Assembly (NCBI RefSeq): GCF_001729245.1
Contig: NZ_CP015217.1
Span: forward strand, 3,938,001-4,002,000
Source: Leptospira tipperaryensis
GTDB taxonomy: Bacteria; Spirochaetota; Leptospiria; Leptospirales; Leptospiraceae
Reading direction: 5' to 3'
DNA length: 64,000 nt
Position numbers and translations under genes: made by a program. Positions within the stretch are counted from its first letter, which is position 1; every line of letters begins with the position of its first letter. Below, one piece after another: positions 17,704 to 28,153 of the stretch. The notes beneath the pieces were generated by a model, which saw only the letters and a program-made list of their open reading frames with translations, searched no databases and had not been told where the DNA came from.

Positions 17704-18546
17704 ATGATAAATATAAATTCAAACAAGAGACGAATCCTTGTTTTTTCCCTTCTTTCCTTTTTACTTTTTGGATGTAAAGAAACGAAGACCGAAGATTCGG
17801 ATTCCTTTGCGGCCCTTCTTTTCTTAGCGCAAACTAACAATAATACCGCTTATACAAATCCTTGTAGAACTCGTTTGGCAATCGATCAAGTCGGAATCTT
17901 CAACGCCAAACAGATCGTCAGCGCTCCCGCCGATACCGGAACCGGTTTTCAAGATTCTTCTTGTGCATCGGATGGAATCTTAGGACTCGGAAGCTTCAAC
18001 GGATCACTGGACGTCTTTACTTTAGATACAAACGGCGCAGGCGCATCCTTGACACTCGGTTGGAATGGAAAAAAGGTTCAGAATACGACGGGCAATGACT
18101 TTATCGTCTTCGAAAATCCGTTTCAACAAAACAACAGCCCTACAAACGTATTTTTAGAACCTGTGATCGTAGAAGTAGGAAACGATCTTACCAATTGGTG
18201 CGGATGGAATCCGACTTATACGGGCGGCGGCACCTTCTCTACAAACCCTGCGAGCTGGCTTCGATTTGCCGGACTTCGTTACGTCGATTACAATCAAGAT
18301 AAGAATCCGTTGGATTCCGCTACGCTCTTTGCTTCCGGTGGTGGTGATGGGTTTGATCTTCTCGACGCAAACTTTGGAGCTTCGGGGAACGGTTGTAACG
18401 GAGCCTTGACGACAAATCTTCAGACCAACGGATTTCTCTACGTCAAACTCACTTCGGCGAAAGCGATTCAGACGACTCTACCGATTCCCGGTGCGAATGA
18501 AAATCCGGATATCGACGGCGTAATAGCAAAACAACTCAGCCCTTAA
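17704..18546 (+). CDS. LIC_13355-like lipoprotein, B12 operon
   Basis: 280 residues with a signal ending LLFGC (lipidated Cys). Mature sequence contains DFIVFENPF, a later VIVEVGNDLTNW and GGGDGFDL, a pattern also seen in secreted cell-surface proteins encoded beside B12-uptake genes in other phyla (from memory). I recall a leptospiral family LIC_13355 for it. It sits second in the cobalamin-riboswitch operon, just after the hairpin, with no obvious ribosome site. Location suggests a surface or periplasmic step in corrinoid uptake; this is inference. Confidence 0.7.
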   Translation: MININSNKRRILVFSLLSFLLFGCKETKTEDSDSFAALLFLAQTNNNTAYTNPCRTRLAIDQVGIFNAKQIVSAPADTGTGFQDSSCASDGILGLGSFNGSLDVFTLDTNGAGASLTLGWNGKKVQNTTGNDFIVFENPFQQNNSPTNVFLEPVIVEVGNDLTNWCGWNPTYTGGGTFSTNPASWLRFAGLRYVDYNQDKNPLDSATLFASGGGDGFDLLDANFGASGNGCNGALTTNLQTNGFLYVKLTSAKAIQTTLPIPGANENPDIDGVIAKQLSP

Positions 18547-18559
18547 TTAGGAAAATCGA

Positions 18560-19165
18560 ATGCAACAAATCAAACTCTTTCTTCAAAAATGGAAATCTGC
18601 TTTCACTCAAAATGACGGAGTTTCTTCGTTAGCGGTTATATTCGCGGGAATTTCCCGCTTTCTTCCGCATCCTTCCAATTTTACTTCCGTCGGCGCGATG
18701 ACGGTTTATTCCGGTGCGCGAGTTCAGGGTTGGAAATCGTTCGCGTTTCCGATGATCCTAATGTTGATCACGGACTTTATTCTTTCGCGAATTCATGGAT
18801 TTGAAATGTTTTACGAAGGGATTTCAATCGTTTATCTTTCTCTGATGATAAATGTTTTTCTCGGAAAATTCTTTCTTAAGAATCAAAAAAGACTTATTTT
18901 TGTTTCTGGAATCGCATTTTTTGCGAGCGTTCAATTTTTTGTCCTTTCGAACTTTTCGGTCTGGGCGTTTTCTTCCCTCTATGCAAAAACTTGGGACGGA
19001 TTATTGACTTGTTATTTAGTCGCAATTCCTTATTTCGCAGGCACGTTGTTAGGTGATTTGCTTTACACTTCCGTGTTATTCGGTATTTTAGACCGAGTGG
19101 AATTGAAGGTAAAGGAAAGAATTTCAATCCCTAAAAACCAAACGAATAAGGAACTCATTGTTTGA
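18560..19165 (+). CDS. DUF6580-type membrane protein (putative transporter)
   Basis: 201 residues with about five to six hydrophobic segments and the family motif [15 protein letters not shown] (about 33-47). DUF6580 proteins resemble substrate-binding (S) components of ECF-type vitamin importers. Within a B12 riboswitch operon, a corrinoid, cobalt or benzimidazole substrate is plausible. No ECF ATPase or T-component is in the window, so it would use shared energising subunits or act alone. Its stop TGA overlaps the TTG start of cobT. Confidence 0.75.
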   Translation: MQQIKLFLQKWKSAFTQNDGVSSLAVIFAGISRFLPHPSNFTSVGAMTVYSGARVQGWKSFAFPMILMLITDFILSRIHGFEMFYEGISIVYLSLMINVFLGKFFLKNQKRLIFVSGIAFFASVQFFVLSNFSVWAFSSLYAKTWDGLLTCYLVAIPYFAGTLLGDLLYTSVLFGILDRVELKVKERISIPKNQTNKELIV

Positions 19166-20196
19166 ATCTAAACGAGCTACATTCCAAGATACAAAGTAAA
19201 ATCGATCTAAAGACAAAACCTCCCGGTTCCCTGGGAACCTTGGAAACTCTCGCTCTTCAGATCGGATTGATTCAAAATACCGATTCTCCGGAACTCAGAG
19301 AACCTCACCTTTTGGTTTTTGCCGGAGATCACGGTCTTGCAAATTCGGGTGTAAGCGCGTATCCCAAAGAAGTTACCTATCAAATGGTATTCAATTTTCT
19401 GAATGGAGGCGCCGCGATCAACGCCTTCTGTAAACAAAATTCGATTCATCTCAAAGTGGTAGACGCAGGAGTCGACTTTTCCTTTCCTCACGATTCCGTT
19501 TCTAAAAATTCAGATTTTATCAGCGCCAAGGTCGGCTTTGGAACCAAAAACATTCTGATGGAACCGGCGATGACCATAGACGAATGTAATCAAGCGATCG
19601 AAAGAGGAGCTTGGGTATCAACCGAATCCGTATCAAAGAATTGTAATGTGATCGGCTTCGGTGAAATGGGCATCGGAAACACTTCCTCTGCGAGTTTGAT
19701 CACTGCGAGCCTCTTGGATAAGGATCTCAAAGAAGTTACAGGACGAGGAACCGGCTTAAACGATCAAGGTTTTCAAAAGAAAATCGTAATTTTGGAAGAG
19801 TGTCTTCGCAAATACAAATCGGATATAAAAACTCCGTTCGATACTCTTCAAATTTTCGGCGGATTTGAGATTGCGATGATCGTCGGAGCGATGATAGATT
19901 CCGCAAAAAAAGGAAGAATCCTTTTGATAGACGGCTTTATCGCGAGTTCCGCATTCTTAATCGCACAAAGAATGGAACCTTCCATAATCAAAAACGCGAT
20001 CTTCTGTCATAGATCGGTAGAACCGGGTCATGTTTATATATTAGAAGAATGGAATGCGAAACCTCTGCTGGACTTAGGGCTCAGGCTGGGAGAAGGAACG
20101 GGTTGTGCGATTGCATATCCTATTATACTTTCTGCGACGACATTCCTAAAAGAAATGGCCTCCTTTGAATCCGCGAAGGTAGATCAAAAAATTTGA
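19162..20196 (+). CDS. cobT: Nicotinate-nucleotide--dimethylbenzimidazole phosphoribosyltransferase
   Basis: 344 residues. It activates the lower-ligand base of cobalamin by transferring phosphoribose from nicotinate mononucleotide, giving alpha-ribazole phosphate. Recognisable segments are [44 protein letters not shown] and the catalytic-Glu motif RLGEGTGCA (near 318). Length is typical. The TTG start (TTGA overlap with the upstream stop at 19162-19165) implies coupled translation. It acts with CobS and CobC in the same operon. Confidence 0.95.
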   Translation: MNLNELHSKIQSKIDLKTKPPGSLGTLETLALQIGLIQNTDSPELREPHLLVFAGDHGLANSGVSAYPKEVTYQMVFNFLNGGAAINAFCKQNSIHLKVVDAGVDFSFPHDSVSKNSDFISAKVGFGTKNILMEPAMTIDECNQAIERGAWVSTESVSKNCNVIGFGEMGIGNTSSASLITASLLDKDLKEVTGRGTGLNDQGFQKKIVILEECLRKYKSDIKTPFDTLQIFGGFEIAMIVGAMIDSAKKGRILLIDGFIASSAFLIAQRMEPSIIKNAIFCHRSVEPGHVYILEEWNAKPLLDLGLRLGEGTGCAIAYPIILSATTFLKEMASFESAKVDQKI

Positions 20197-20996
20197 TCTT
20201 TTCTTTTCTGAGAGAAGAATGGAATCGTTTCTGCGCCTCGTGGATGTTTAACACGAGACTTCCCGTTCCTCCCTTTTACGTCTATTCAGAAGCCTCTGTT
20301 GCCCGATCTTCAAGATACTTTCCTTTTATAGGTTGGGTTGTTTCCGCCGGTGCTTCTTTTTCGAGCTATGGTTTAGCGCAAGTCCTTCCTATCGAGATTG
20401 CAATCCTTCTGGGGATGATCGTAAGCGTATTGATCACCGGAGGTTTTCATGAAGACGGGCTCGCAGACGTCTGTGACGCGTTTGGCGGAGGTTGGAGCAA
20501 AGAAAAAATTTTAGAGATCATGAAAGACAGTCGTATCGGAACCTTTGGTTCGATCGGTTTGATTCTTGCGTTAGGATTAAAATTTTTTCTTTTGGTGGAA
20601 TTGTTCAAACTCTCGCCTTGGATTTTTTTACTTACCTCTTGGTTTGCACACTCCGCGAGCAGATGGTCCGCTTTGGTTTTGATGACGTTGATTCCTTACG
20701 CAAGGGACAACGATCTTTCCAAATCAAAGCCGATCGTTAAAAAGTTATTTGTTTCCGATTTTATAATTTCCACTTTTTTCGGATGTTTCCCCGCGTTCTA
20801 TTTTGTCCAAAAATATCCGGATCAAATTCTTCACGTCGCTCTTGGTTTTGGATTTTCCTTTCTTATGATAACCTATCTAAGATCCTATTTTAAAAAATGG
20901 ATCGAAGGTTTTACGGGTGATTGTCTCGGGTTCACACAACAAGTCACCGAATTACTTTTTTATCTTGGAATCCTAATTTCTTGGAACTCTTTTTAA
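20193..20996 (+). CDS. cobS: Adenosylcobinamide-GDP ribazoletransferase
   Basis: 267 residues, an inner-membrane enzyme joining adenosylcobinamide-GDP to alpha-ribazole (phosphate), the final assembly step of cobalamin. The family motif [18 protein letters not shown] (about 82-99), then KDSRIGTFG, is clear, with several hydrophobic segments. It starts with TTG overlapping the cobT stop (TTGA, 20193-20196). The end overlaps the start proposed for cobC. Confidence 0.94.
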   Translation: MIFSFLREEWNRFCASWMFNTRLPVPPFYVYSEASVARSSRYFPFIGWVVSAGASFSSYGLAQVLPIEIAILLGMIVSVLITGGFHEDGLADVCDAFGGGWSKEKILEIMKDSRIGTFGSIGLILALGLKFFLLVELFKLSPWIFLLTSWFAHSASRWSALVLMTLIPYARDNDLSKSKPIVKKLFVSDFIISTFFGCFPAFYFVQKYPDQILHVALGFGFSFLMITYLRSYFKKWIEGFTGDCLGFTQQVTELLFYLGILISWNSF

Positions 20997-21568
20997 TACG
21001 ACATTCGACTCCCGACGTTCCGAAGGGCACGTGTTACGGAAGAACCGATCTTCCTCTCGTTTCCAATTTTCAAATAGAATTCGATAGAATTTTTTCCAAA
21101 CTGGAGCCCCAATTCGACAAACTCTATTCGAGTCCGAGTAGACGTTGTAAAGAGTTAGCCGAGTTTTTATCGAAGAATTCAAATCAAACAGTAGAATTTT
21201 CTAATTTACTTATGGAGTTGAACTTCGGTTTCTGGGAAGGAAAACTCTGGTCGGAAATTTCTCAAAAAGAATCCGAGTATTGGATGAACGACTTCGTAAA
21301 CCAAAGAACTCCAAACGGAGAAAGTTATCTCGATCTTTCAAAACGAGTTTCCGATTTTTTAAAAGAGATTCTTATATCTTCAAACGCAGACTTGAAAATC
21401 GGAATCGTAACTCACGCCGGAGTAATCAGAGCCTTTCTCTCTAATCTTGTTTCCATTCCCTTAAAAGACGGAATTCAATTCGATTTGGATTACGGCTCCA
21501 TCAGTAAGATTTCGGTTGATAAGAATGGGACAGAATTTTTTTCCAAAGTTTCTTACTGGAATCGATAG
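20981..21568 (+). CDS. cobC: Alpha-ribazole phosphatase-type histidine phosphatase
   Basis: The frame is open from 20921 inside cobS, but the conserved N-terminus [10 protein letters not shown] places the start at TTG 20981, giving 195 residues and a 16-base overlap with cobS. Arg7-His8 is the RHG-type catalytic motif; THAGVIRAF carries the second His, and YGRTDLPL is the usual follow-on segment. The enzyme removes the phosphate of alpha-ribazole phosphate (or of cobalamin phosphate). Context in the cob operon supports CobC over a general phosphoglycerate mutase. Confidence 0.85.
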   Translation: MELFLIRHSTPDVPKGTCYGRTDLPLVSNFQIEFDRIFSKLEPQFDKLYSSPSRRCKELAEFLSKNSNQTVEFSNLLMELNFGFWEGKLWSEISQKESEYWMNDFVNQRTPNGESYLDLSKRVSDFLKEILISSNADLKIGIVTHAGVIRAFLSNLVSIPLKDGIQFDLDYGSISKISVDKNGTEFFSKVSYWNR

Positions 21569-21689
21569 AAGATTCGCACGACTTGATCGGATTCCGATTT
21601 TAGATTAGCGATTCTCATCCGAGAAAAATTTCTTTTTTTGATAATTTCGAATTCTACCCTCGATAGATTTTTTGTAAATAGCCGATAGA

Positions 21690-22724
21690 ATGAATAGTAT
21701 GCGCTTGAATCTCAAGACAGTGTTCACCCTTTGTCTTTTACTACTTTTAAACGAAGGCCAGAGCGCGTCCGAAATTCCCGAGCGTTCAAAATTATTCATC
21801 ATAGATGCATCCGGTTCGATGAACGAATATCTCGGAATTTATCAAAAGATTCATCTGGCCAAAAAACACGTTAGTCGCTATGTCTCGTCGCTTCCGGCTC
21901 AAACTGATATCGGTTTTTTAGCTTATGGAAATAGGGTTCCTGGTTGTTCGTCTTCGCGTCTTTATCATCCTTTAGAAGCGGGAAATCCTGATACGTTTAA
22001 GAATCGTTTGTTCGGCCTTACTCCGGCGGGCGCGACTCCTTTAGCGGAATCGATTCGGATCGCGGGAAATCTTATTTCTCAGAGAAAAAAAGAAACTGAA
22101 ATCATCTTAGTCACTGACGGTGTGGAAAGTTGTTACGGGGATCCTAAAAAAGAACTCCAAATATTAAAACAGAAAGGGATTCCGTTTAAATTTCACGTTT
22201 TGGGTTTGGGATTAAAGCCGAACGAAGAACAACAAATGAAAATGTTAACCGAAGAAGGGGATGGAACTTACTTCGGTATCGAAGATGATTCTTCCTTTCA
22301 TCTTGCTTTAGATTCTCTGAAGAATCATTCTTCTTCCACGGCTTCCACGCCCGCTCAAAAACAAGAACCTCAATCGGACACGATGGTCTGGTTTGAAAAA
22401 ATTCATCGTAATCAAGAATCGGATTCCAAGACCGTTTACACGATCGACTTTGGATACAAGACTTTGAAGAATCCGAAAAACTGCGTCGTCTTTAATCTAA
22501 AACAAGCGCCGATTCGTTCCAATCCGAGTTTAGGTTCGAAAAGAATTTCCTCTCCGGAAAGTTTGATTTTGAGTAAAAGTGAATGTTTTGATCTCAACGC
22601 CGGTCGAGGGACGTTCATCGTCGAAATTCCAAAACAAAGTTCTTTGTATGGAGCTTTGGAACTCTGGGATATGACGGAAGTCCCTTCTCCTCTTGCGGTT
22701 TCAAAAGAAGAAGAACTCCGTTAG
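21690..22724 (+). CDS. Exported VWA-domain protein
   Basis: 344 residues. A signal peptide (hydrophobic 10-20, cleavage near GQSA) precedes a von Willebrand factor A domain with a complete MIDAS: Asp39-x-Ser41-x-Ser43 (DASGSM), a Thr in GATPLAES and an Asp in VTDGVES. The C-terminal ~130 residues follow a Ser/Thr/Pro/Gln linker and have no recognised domain. It would bind a protein partner through a metal ion in the periplasm or at the surface. It is separate from the B12 operon by 121 bases and converges on the DUF4139 pair with a three-base gap. Confidence 0.8.
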   Translation: MNSMRLNLKTVFTLCLLLLLNEGQSASEIPERSKLFIIDASGSMNEYLGIYQKIHLAKKHVSRYVSSLPAQTDIGFLAYGNRVPGCSSSRLYHPLEAGNPDTFKNRLFGLTPAGATPLAESIRIAGNLISQRKKETEIILVTDGVESCYGDPKKELQILKQKGIPFKFHVLGLGLKPNEEQQMKMLTEEGDGTYFGIEDDSSFHLALDSLKNHSSSTASTPAQKQEPQSDTMVWFEKIHRNQESDSKTVYTIDFGYKTLKNPKNCVVFNLKQAPIRSNPSLGSKRISSPESLILSKSECFDLNAGRGTFIVEIPKQSSLYGALELWDMTEVPSPLAVSKEEELR

Positions 22725-22727
22725 ACG

Positions 22728-24422
<1,695 letters not shown>

Positions 24423-24423
24423 C

Positions 24424-26541
24424 TTAATATCCTCCCAATCCGGGCGTTCTGATCAGGCGATTTTCGGCGGGATGACTTACCGAATATTCAAATTCTATAA
24501 TTTTCTTTCCGCCGGCCGGAAGCTCTAACTTGTAAGTTAAAATTCCTTCCACGTTCTTTTCGGGAATATCTTTTCCCGGTTCGAATTTGATATCTACGCT
24601 ATCGTCGACCGTGTATGGGATTCTATCGATCAAAGTGATAGCGCTGGCTCTCTTTTTGCGGTTCTTAACTTCGATGCTGACCTTGTATTTGATTTTTGTT
24701 CGAGAAGAGATCACACCTTCTTTCTGTTCAAAAGATGTCTCTCTTCGATTGACGAGAATGTCTCGATCCTGGCCGAGCTCCATCCGAATCGCCTCACCGG
24801 GTTTACTCACGCTCAATACCGTATTTCCAAGAAGAGTATTACCGGAAAAAACTTCCATCGGTCCAGCGAGTAAAGGTTCGCCTTCGGAATTCGAAGCCTC
24901 AACGGTAAGATACGCGCCCGGTCCCGCGATGGGAGAAGTCGCATAACCCGGAACAAGCGAAAGAGATTTCTTTTTTAAAAAGACTTTATTGAGAGATCGA
25001 TCCGAAGGAATTGTTTCCTGAATACCGGAAGAGTATTGATAGTCAAATCCTTCCAATGGAGAAGGAGGAATCAAACCGCCGGGAATTTTTTGCGAGGAAA
25101 GAATCACACTTCCTTTCCGAAGTAAATCCTCCGTGTAAGTTTCGATCGAGTTTAATTCTTTCCTGGAAAAGTCCGAAAGCTTGGAGAATTTTTTTAGAGC
25201 TTCCTGCCCGTAGTAATTCGCCTGATCATACTGACCGCTCTTAAAGTTATATTGCTGATTCGCCAAATCCGTTTTTAGCTGATTGAGATTGTCTTCGGTT
25301 CGAAGCGAGTTTGCACGATTGGAATAATTCTGTTCTATGATCTGACGCGATTGTTCCATCGGAGCTTGTACCGGTTTTCCGGAGCTTATCTCCTGAGCAT
25401 AACCGTCAGCTTTGGAATTGGCTGAACGTTTGATTCTTTTTTTAGATTCTTCTTTTTTCTCTTTTACAACGGACCCCGCCATAGGAGCAGAATTAGGTGC
25501 GGAATCTTGATTTCGAAACGTCGTCTCATCGTTCTGTTCGTTGTATTGTTGTTTGGATTCTTCTACGGTAGCTTGCGTCTGAATTCTCCACTCTCGAACA
25601 ATCGGAAGATCGATGTCGAGATCCGGATTGGAAGCGGTAAAAAATAATTTTACCTTATCCCAATCTTCTCCCGTATCATTTCTTACGAGTGCGAACCAAC
25701 TCAAATCACCGCTTCTGGATTCGTCGGTCAATTGCAAAGAATATCGAGGAAACCAACTCGCGCCCGGAATCAAATATTTATATTCGATCAAAGCTTCCAC
25801 ATCTTCAGTCGTTTCAGTTTCGAGATAGAGTTCTTTTCTTTGTTTTGCTTCGAGTCTTCCTAAGTGATCAAGACGCGCGTCGACGACCAGACCTTCTTCT
25901 CGAACCTGATCTAAAGATTCCAATTTCTTTTGTCTAAGAGAAGAAAGTTGATTGAGATGTTCTTGATATTGTTTTTGAAATCCGGCTAAGAATTCAGGAT
26001 CCGCGACTTCCTCTTGAAGCGCGTGATCCCCTCTTAAGACCGGAGAAATTCTTACGATCGTTTTTTCTTCATCGATCAACTCTTGAATCTCTGCGCTTAA
26101 CAATTCGATCTGATCGTTAATCGTTTCTTGTCTTTTGAGAAGGGAAGCGATTTCTTTCGTTCTTGCTCTTCTTTCAACTTTGATCTTTCCGCGAATTCCG
26201 CGAATCTTAACCTTACGAGAAGAATCAGGAAAACGAACCGAAATCGTTCTTTCGGAAACTTGATCGGGAATTTCGCCGAGATAAATCTCCGAACTTCCGG
26301 CTTTAATCTTCGCACGAAGATTTCTCGTTACATACCCAAAGCTCGAATACAAAACGACGGATTGAATCCGAGACGGATCCGCTTTGTCGACGGAAGCGGC
26401 AATCCGTTCTCCGGAAGGTCTTTCCGGTTCTTCGCCGCCGTCCTCTTGACCTTGAGCGGAAGTCGTCAAGACGAGAAAAATAAGAAGCAGATATAGAAAT
26501 AATTTATTTTTAGTCCGTAACTGCGGAAGGGATTTTTGCAT
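24424..26541 (-). CDS. DUF4139-type exported protein (proximal paralogue)
   Basis: 705 residues: a signal peptide (hydrophobic 13-30), a beta domain near 55-120, a coiled coil (about 125-225), then DUF4139 starting at PGASWFPRYSLQL. The DUF4139 domain is interrupted by a long Gln/Asn/Ser/Lys-rich insert (about 325-470) with a helical, TPR-like part, NQQYNFKSGQYDQANYYGQEAL. It is the first of two tandem relatives, likely one operon. A 15-base-arm hairpin lies between its ribosome site and the upstream hydroxylase gene. Probably an envelope structural or assembly protein; the exact role is unknown. Confidence 0.7.
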   Translation of the reverse strand: MQKSLPQLRTKNKLFLYLLLIFLVLTTSAQGQEDGGEEPERPSGERIAASVDKADPSRIQSVVLYSSFGYVTRNLRAKIKAGSSEIYLGEIPDQVSERTISVRFPDSSRKVKIRGIRGKIKVERRARTKEIASLLKRQETINDQIELLSAEIQELIDEEKTIVRISPVLRGDHALQEEVADPEFLAGFQKQYQEHLNQLSSLRQKKLESLDQVREEGLVVDARLDHLGRLEAKQRKELYLETETTEDVEALIEYKYLIPGASWFPRYSLQLTDESRSGDLSWFALVRNDTGEDWDKVKLFFTASNPDLDIDLPIVREWRIQTQATVEESKQQYNEQNDETTFRNQDSAPNSAPMAGSVVKEKKEESKKRIKRSANSKADGYAQEISSGKPVQAPMEQSRQIIEQNYSNRANSLRTEDNLNQLKTDLANQQYNFKSGQYDQANYYGQEALKKFSKLSDFSRKELNSIETYTEDLLRKGSVILSSQKIPGGLIPPSPLEGFDYQYSSGIQETIPSDRSLNKVFLKKKSLSLVPGYATSPIAGPGAYLTVEASNSEGEPLLAGPMEVFSGNTLLGNTVLSVSKPGEAIRMELGQDRDILVNRRETSFEQKEGVISSRTKIKYKVSIEVKNRKKRASAITLIDRIPYTVDDSVDIKFEPGKDIPEKNVEGILTYKLELPAGGKKIIEFEYSVSHPAENRLIRTPGLGGY

Positions 26542-26556
26542 ACGGTTTTCTCCAGT

Positions 26557-26595
26557 TTATCCGAGTTTCTTCTCCACGAAAAGAAACTCGGATAA
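26557..26595 (-). terminator. Hairpin between the hydroxylase gene and the DUF4139 operon
   Basis: Perfect 15-base arms (26557-26571 and 26581-26595) with a nine-base loop. On the minus strand it follows the hydroxylase stop by about 45 bases and ends about 15 bases before the DUF4139 ATG, just upstream of its GGAG site. No T tract. It could terminate the first gene or structure the leader of the second. Confidence 0.65.
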
Positions 26596-26640
26596 TCGGC
26601 TTGGGTCAACCGTTTTCCCTATGGTTTCAGGACTCGAGTT

Positions 26641-27942
26641 TCAGAATGTATTTTGTGGCTGAGGCTTTTGACCTTCCACGCTGAAGAATCGTTTCTGACT
26701 GAGTAAAAAACTTCCCAATACCGTCAAAGAAACGATGGATCCGATCTGAAGAATTCGAGGCAAAGCTACGATCCATTCCTGACTTAAGACCATTCTTAAC
26801 TTTTCGACGCCGGTAAAATCCATCGGAAATAGGAAAGAAATTGCAACGATCGAACTCATTCTTACAATTTCGGAAATCATACCGCTGGTCTTTGTTTCAA
26901 AGATCGCGCTGATATTCCAAAAAGTCCAGAGAACGTAAAATCCAAGAACCAACATCTCAAAAAGAGGAAGTTCTTTTTTAAATTCTATGTAGATCATGGA
27001 AGCGCCGATTCCAAACGCAAACTGAACGGCGGAGTAAGTCATCAGAGCGGCCGGTATTTCAGTATTAAATTTTTTGTAAGTTTTTTTGTCGATTTCAGGC
27101 GGAGAAATAAATTTACCAACGTCGGCGGGCATCCAGCCTGGGGGCTTCAACCAGACCAAAATCTTATCTTTCCAACTTTTTGTTTTCCAAGAAATCTTCG
27201 CTAAATCTTCAAAATGATGAATTTGTGCGTGAATCGGACTCCAAGTCTGAAGAGGTTTTACGATTCCGTAGATCGGTTCGTCTTCTTCTTCGATAAAAGT
27301 TCCGAGCATTCTATCCCAGATGGAAAAGGTTCCTGCGTAGTTTTTGTCGATGTATTTCGGATTTCTCGCGTGATGAACGCGGTGCTGAGAAGGAGTATTG
27401 AAAATATATTCAAAAATTCCCAACTTCCCGATCAATCGAGTATGAATCCAAAATTGATAAGCGAAATTGACCTGAATACAGATCACAAACATCATCGGTG
27501 AAAAACCTATGATTGCCAGAGGAAGATAAAACGGCAGTGAAAAAAGATTTTGAAACATACCCTGTCTCAAAGCCACGGTGTAGTTATAATCTTCGCTCTG
27601 ATGATGGGCGACGTGCGAGGCCCAGAAAATATTAACTTCGTGTCCGAGTCGATGGTACCAATAGTAGCAAAAGTCGGCTAACACGTAGCAGGCGATCCAA
27701 CCGAAAACTGAAGTTTCTGAAATTCGGAAAATTCCAAAATTCTTATAAACCCATGCGTAAAAAGAAAGTAGCACTACGGTTACAAAGACCGTAAACACCT
27801 GCATATAAATTCCCGCTGTCAGATTACTCACGGAATCCTTAAATCGATAAACTGGTCTTTTGATAACATACCCGGTAATCAGTTCCGCTATGAGCAAAAC
27901 GAAAAAAACGGGGGTGATCAATTCGATGAGATTTTTTTCCAT
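26641..27942 (-). CDS. Sterol desaturase / fatty acid hydroxylase family protein
   Basis: 433 residues, integral membrane. The three His boxes of the family are intact: HRLGH (97-101), HVAHH (110-114) and HRVHH (187-191), coordinating a di-iron centre. The overall layout resembles the alkylglycerol monooxygenase branch, with additional membrane segments in the C-terminal third. It should hydroxylate or cleave a lipid substrate in the inner membrane using oxygen. The true substrate is unknown. A single-gene unit with hairpins on either side. Confidence 0.82.
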   Translation of the reverse strand: MEKNLIELITPVFFVLLIAELITGYVIKRPVYRFKDSVSNLTAGIYMQVFTVFVTVVLLSFYAWVYKNFGIFRISETSVFGWIACYVLADFCYYWYHRLGHEVNIFWASHVAHHQSEDYNYTVALRQGMFQNLFSLPFYLPLAIIGFSPMMFVICIQVNFAYQFWIHTRLIGKLGIFEYIFNTPSQHRVHHARNPKYIDKNYAGTFSIWDRMLGTFIEEEDEPIYGIVKPLQTWSPIHAQIHHFEDLAKISWKTKSWKDKILVWLKPPGWMPADVGKFISPPEIDKKTYKKFNTEIPAALMTYSAVQFAFGIGASMIYIEFKKELPLFEMLVLGFYVLWTFWNISAIFETKTSGMISEIVRMSSIVAISFLFPMDFTGVEKLRMVLSQEWIVALPRILQIGSIVSLTVLGSFLLSQKRFFSVEGQKPQPQNTF

Positions 27943-28114
27943 TGTCGGTTCGCTTCCTATTCTCTTCTTATAGATAGATCTGCTCTAACCGATGTCAGTC
28001 GATCGGTGAACAAATCCTTTTCCAAAATTGATTCTGTAGCGAACGCTCTGTCAACAAAAAAGGAACGAAAGCGAAGATATACTGTATCGTTAAAATAACA
28101 CTCGTTACGAAATG

Positions 28115-28142
28115 GCGCTCTTTCCAAGATCAAAAAGAGCGC
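28115..28142 (-). terminator. Hairpin downstream of the FadL-like gene
   Basis: Nine-base perfect arms GCGCTCTTT (28115-28123) and AAAGAGCGC (28134-28142). It lies 11 bases beyond the stop of the minus-strand porin gene. The sequence after the hairpin on that strand is not T-rich. Confidence 0.6.
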
Positions 28143-28153
28143 TTGAGTATTGT

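Noticed and set aside
20921..20980. Longer cobC start inside cobS
   Set aside because: The family starts at LFLIRHST; the extra 20 residues have no counterpart, so TTG 20981 is preferred.
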